The notes under the pieces were generated by a model that was given only the letters and a program-made list of their open reading frames with translations, did no database searches and was not told the origin of the DNA. A DNA stretch of 64,000 nucleotides from Ramlibacter alkalitolerans (GTDB taxonomy: Bacteria > Pseudomonadota > Gammaproteobacteria > Burkholderiales > Burkholderiaceae_C), in the NCBI RefSeq assembly GCF_016722765.1, contig NZ_JAEQND010000002.1:310001-374000 (forward strand), given 5' to 3'. Positions 63,788-64,000 of this stretch are shown one piece after another. The translations under genes were made by a program, and so were the position numbers. Position 1 is the stretch's first letter; the number at the start of each line of letters is the position of its first letter.

Positions 63788-64000
63788 CAGGCCTCCAGCC
63801 CCGCCGCGCGCAGCACCTGCGCCTGCGCGTCGGGCGCGTCGCAGGCGATCACACGCCGTTCGGGCATGCCGCGCAGCCAGGTGAGCTGCCGCTTGGCGAG
63901 CTGGCGCGTCGCGGCGATGCCGCGCTCGCGCAGTTCTTCCATCGGATACGCGCCGTCGAGGGCCTCCCACGCCTGCCGGTAGCCCACGCAGCGCATGCTG
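63787..64000 (-). CDS. miaA: tRNA dimethylallyltransferase, partial (C-terminal end)
   Basis: The last 71 or so codons of MiaA, which adds a dimethylallyl group to A37 of tRNAs reading UNN codons. The family end is recognisable: [12 protein letters not shown], then [17 protein letters not shown]. The gene continues beyond base 64000. It is followed by the ABC ATPase gene in the same transcript. Confidence 0.9.
   Translation of the reverse strand, partial: SMRCVGYRQAWEALDGAYPMEELRERGIAATRQLAKRQLTWLRGMPERRVIACDAPDAQAQVLRAAGLEA

Overview
The window is GC-rich proteobacterial chromosome. The block pnp - quinone oxidoreductase - tpiA - secG - tRNA-Leu - nuoA-N, the Bug-type (tripartite tricarboxylate) receptors and the overall protein character point to a betaproteobacterium of the Burkholderiales, most like Comamonadaceae (Ramlibacter/Variovorax group). 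This placement is from recognition of gene order and families, not from a search.

Layout. 1-4.3 kb: 3' part of pnp, a quinone oxidoreductase, tpiA, secG and tRNA-Leu(GAG). 4.3-19.1 kb: a complete 14-gene respiratory complex I operon (nuoA-N), with palindromic repeats lodged between nuoC and nuoD and inside the 3' end of nuoF. 19.2-23.9 kb: Nudix hydrolase, DUF1178 protein, a peroxiredoxin-like/2OG-Fe(II) oxygenase fusion, an MsbA-like ABC exporter on the minus strand, and a conserved unknown. 24.0-33.7 kb: a compact nine-gene plus-strand cluster: receiver-PP2C phosphatase, GH16 glycanase, secreted barrel-like protein, STAS protein, RsbW-like kinase, BcsA-like processive glycosyltransferase, and three paralogous DUF3131 proteins. 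I read it as an extracellular beta-glycan synthesis and processing system under partner-switching control. It is the best candidate for an undescribed system here. 33.7-34.57 kb: a gene-free stretch filled with alternating inverted repeats.

34.6-42.2 kb: LysR regulator, CoA-transferase, HMG-CoA-lyase-like enzyme, Bug receptor (a small catabolic operon), then a tail-anchored small protein, a beta-hydroxyacid dehydrogenase, a 66-residue unknown, an aldehyde dehydrogenase and a strong terminator. 42.2-50.8 kb: Crp/Fnr regulator, GNAT, DUF1810, cupin, secreted unknown, a minus-strand TPP-enzyme / PanE-like / Bug operon, dodecin, VOC and GFA proteins. 50.9-55.6 kb: acyl-CoA dehydrogenase, cupin, a TRAP receptor gene broken by one extra G in a G tract, a lipoprotein and HemG. 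55.7-64 kb: AttH-like lipocalin and FtsX-type permease, hemerythrin, coiled-coil protein, receiver-domain protein, DsbG-like lipoprotein, an IS1182-like element, an ABC ATPase and the end of miaA.

A recurring theme is dispersed palindromic DNA. One 88-bp palindrome stands intact downstream of the DUF1810 gene. A second copy was split by the IS1182-like element, whose 10-bp terminal inverted repeats and 6-bp target duplication can be read directly, so the pre-insertion sequence can be rebuilt.
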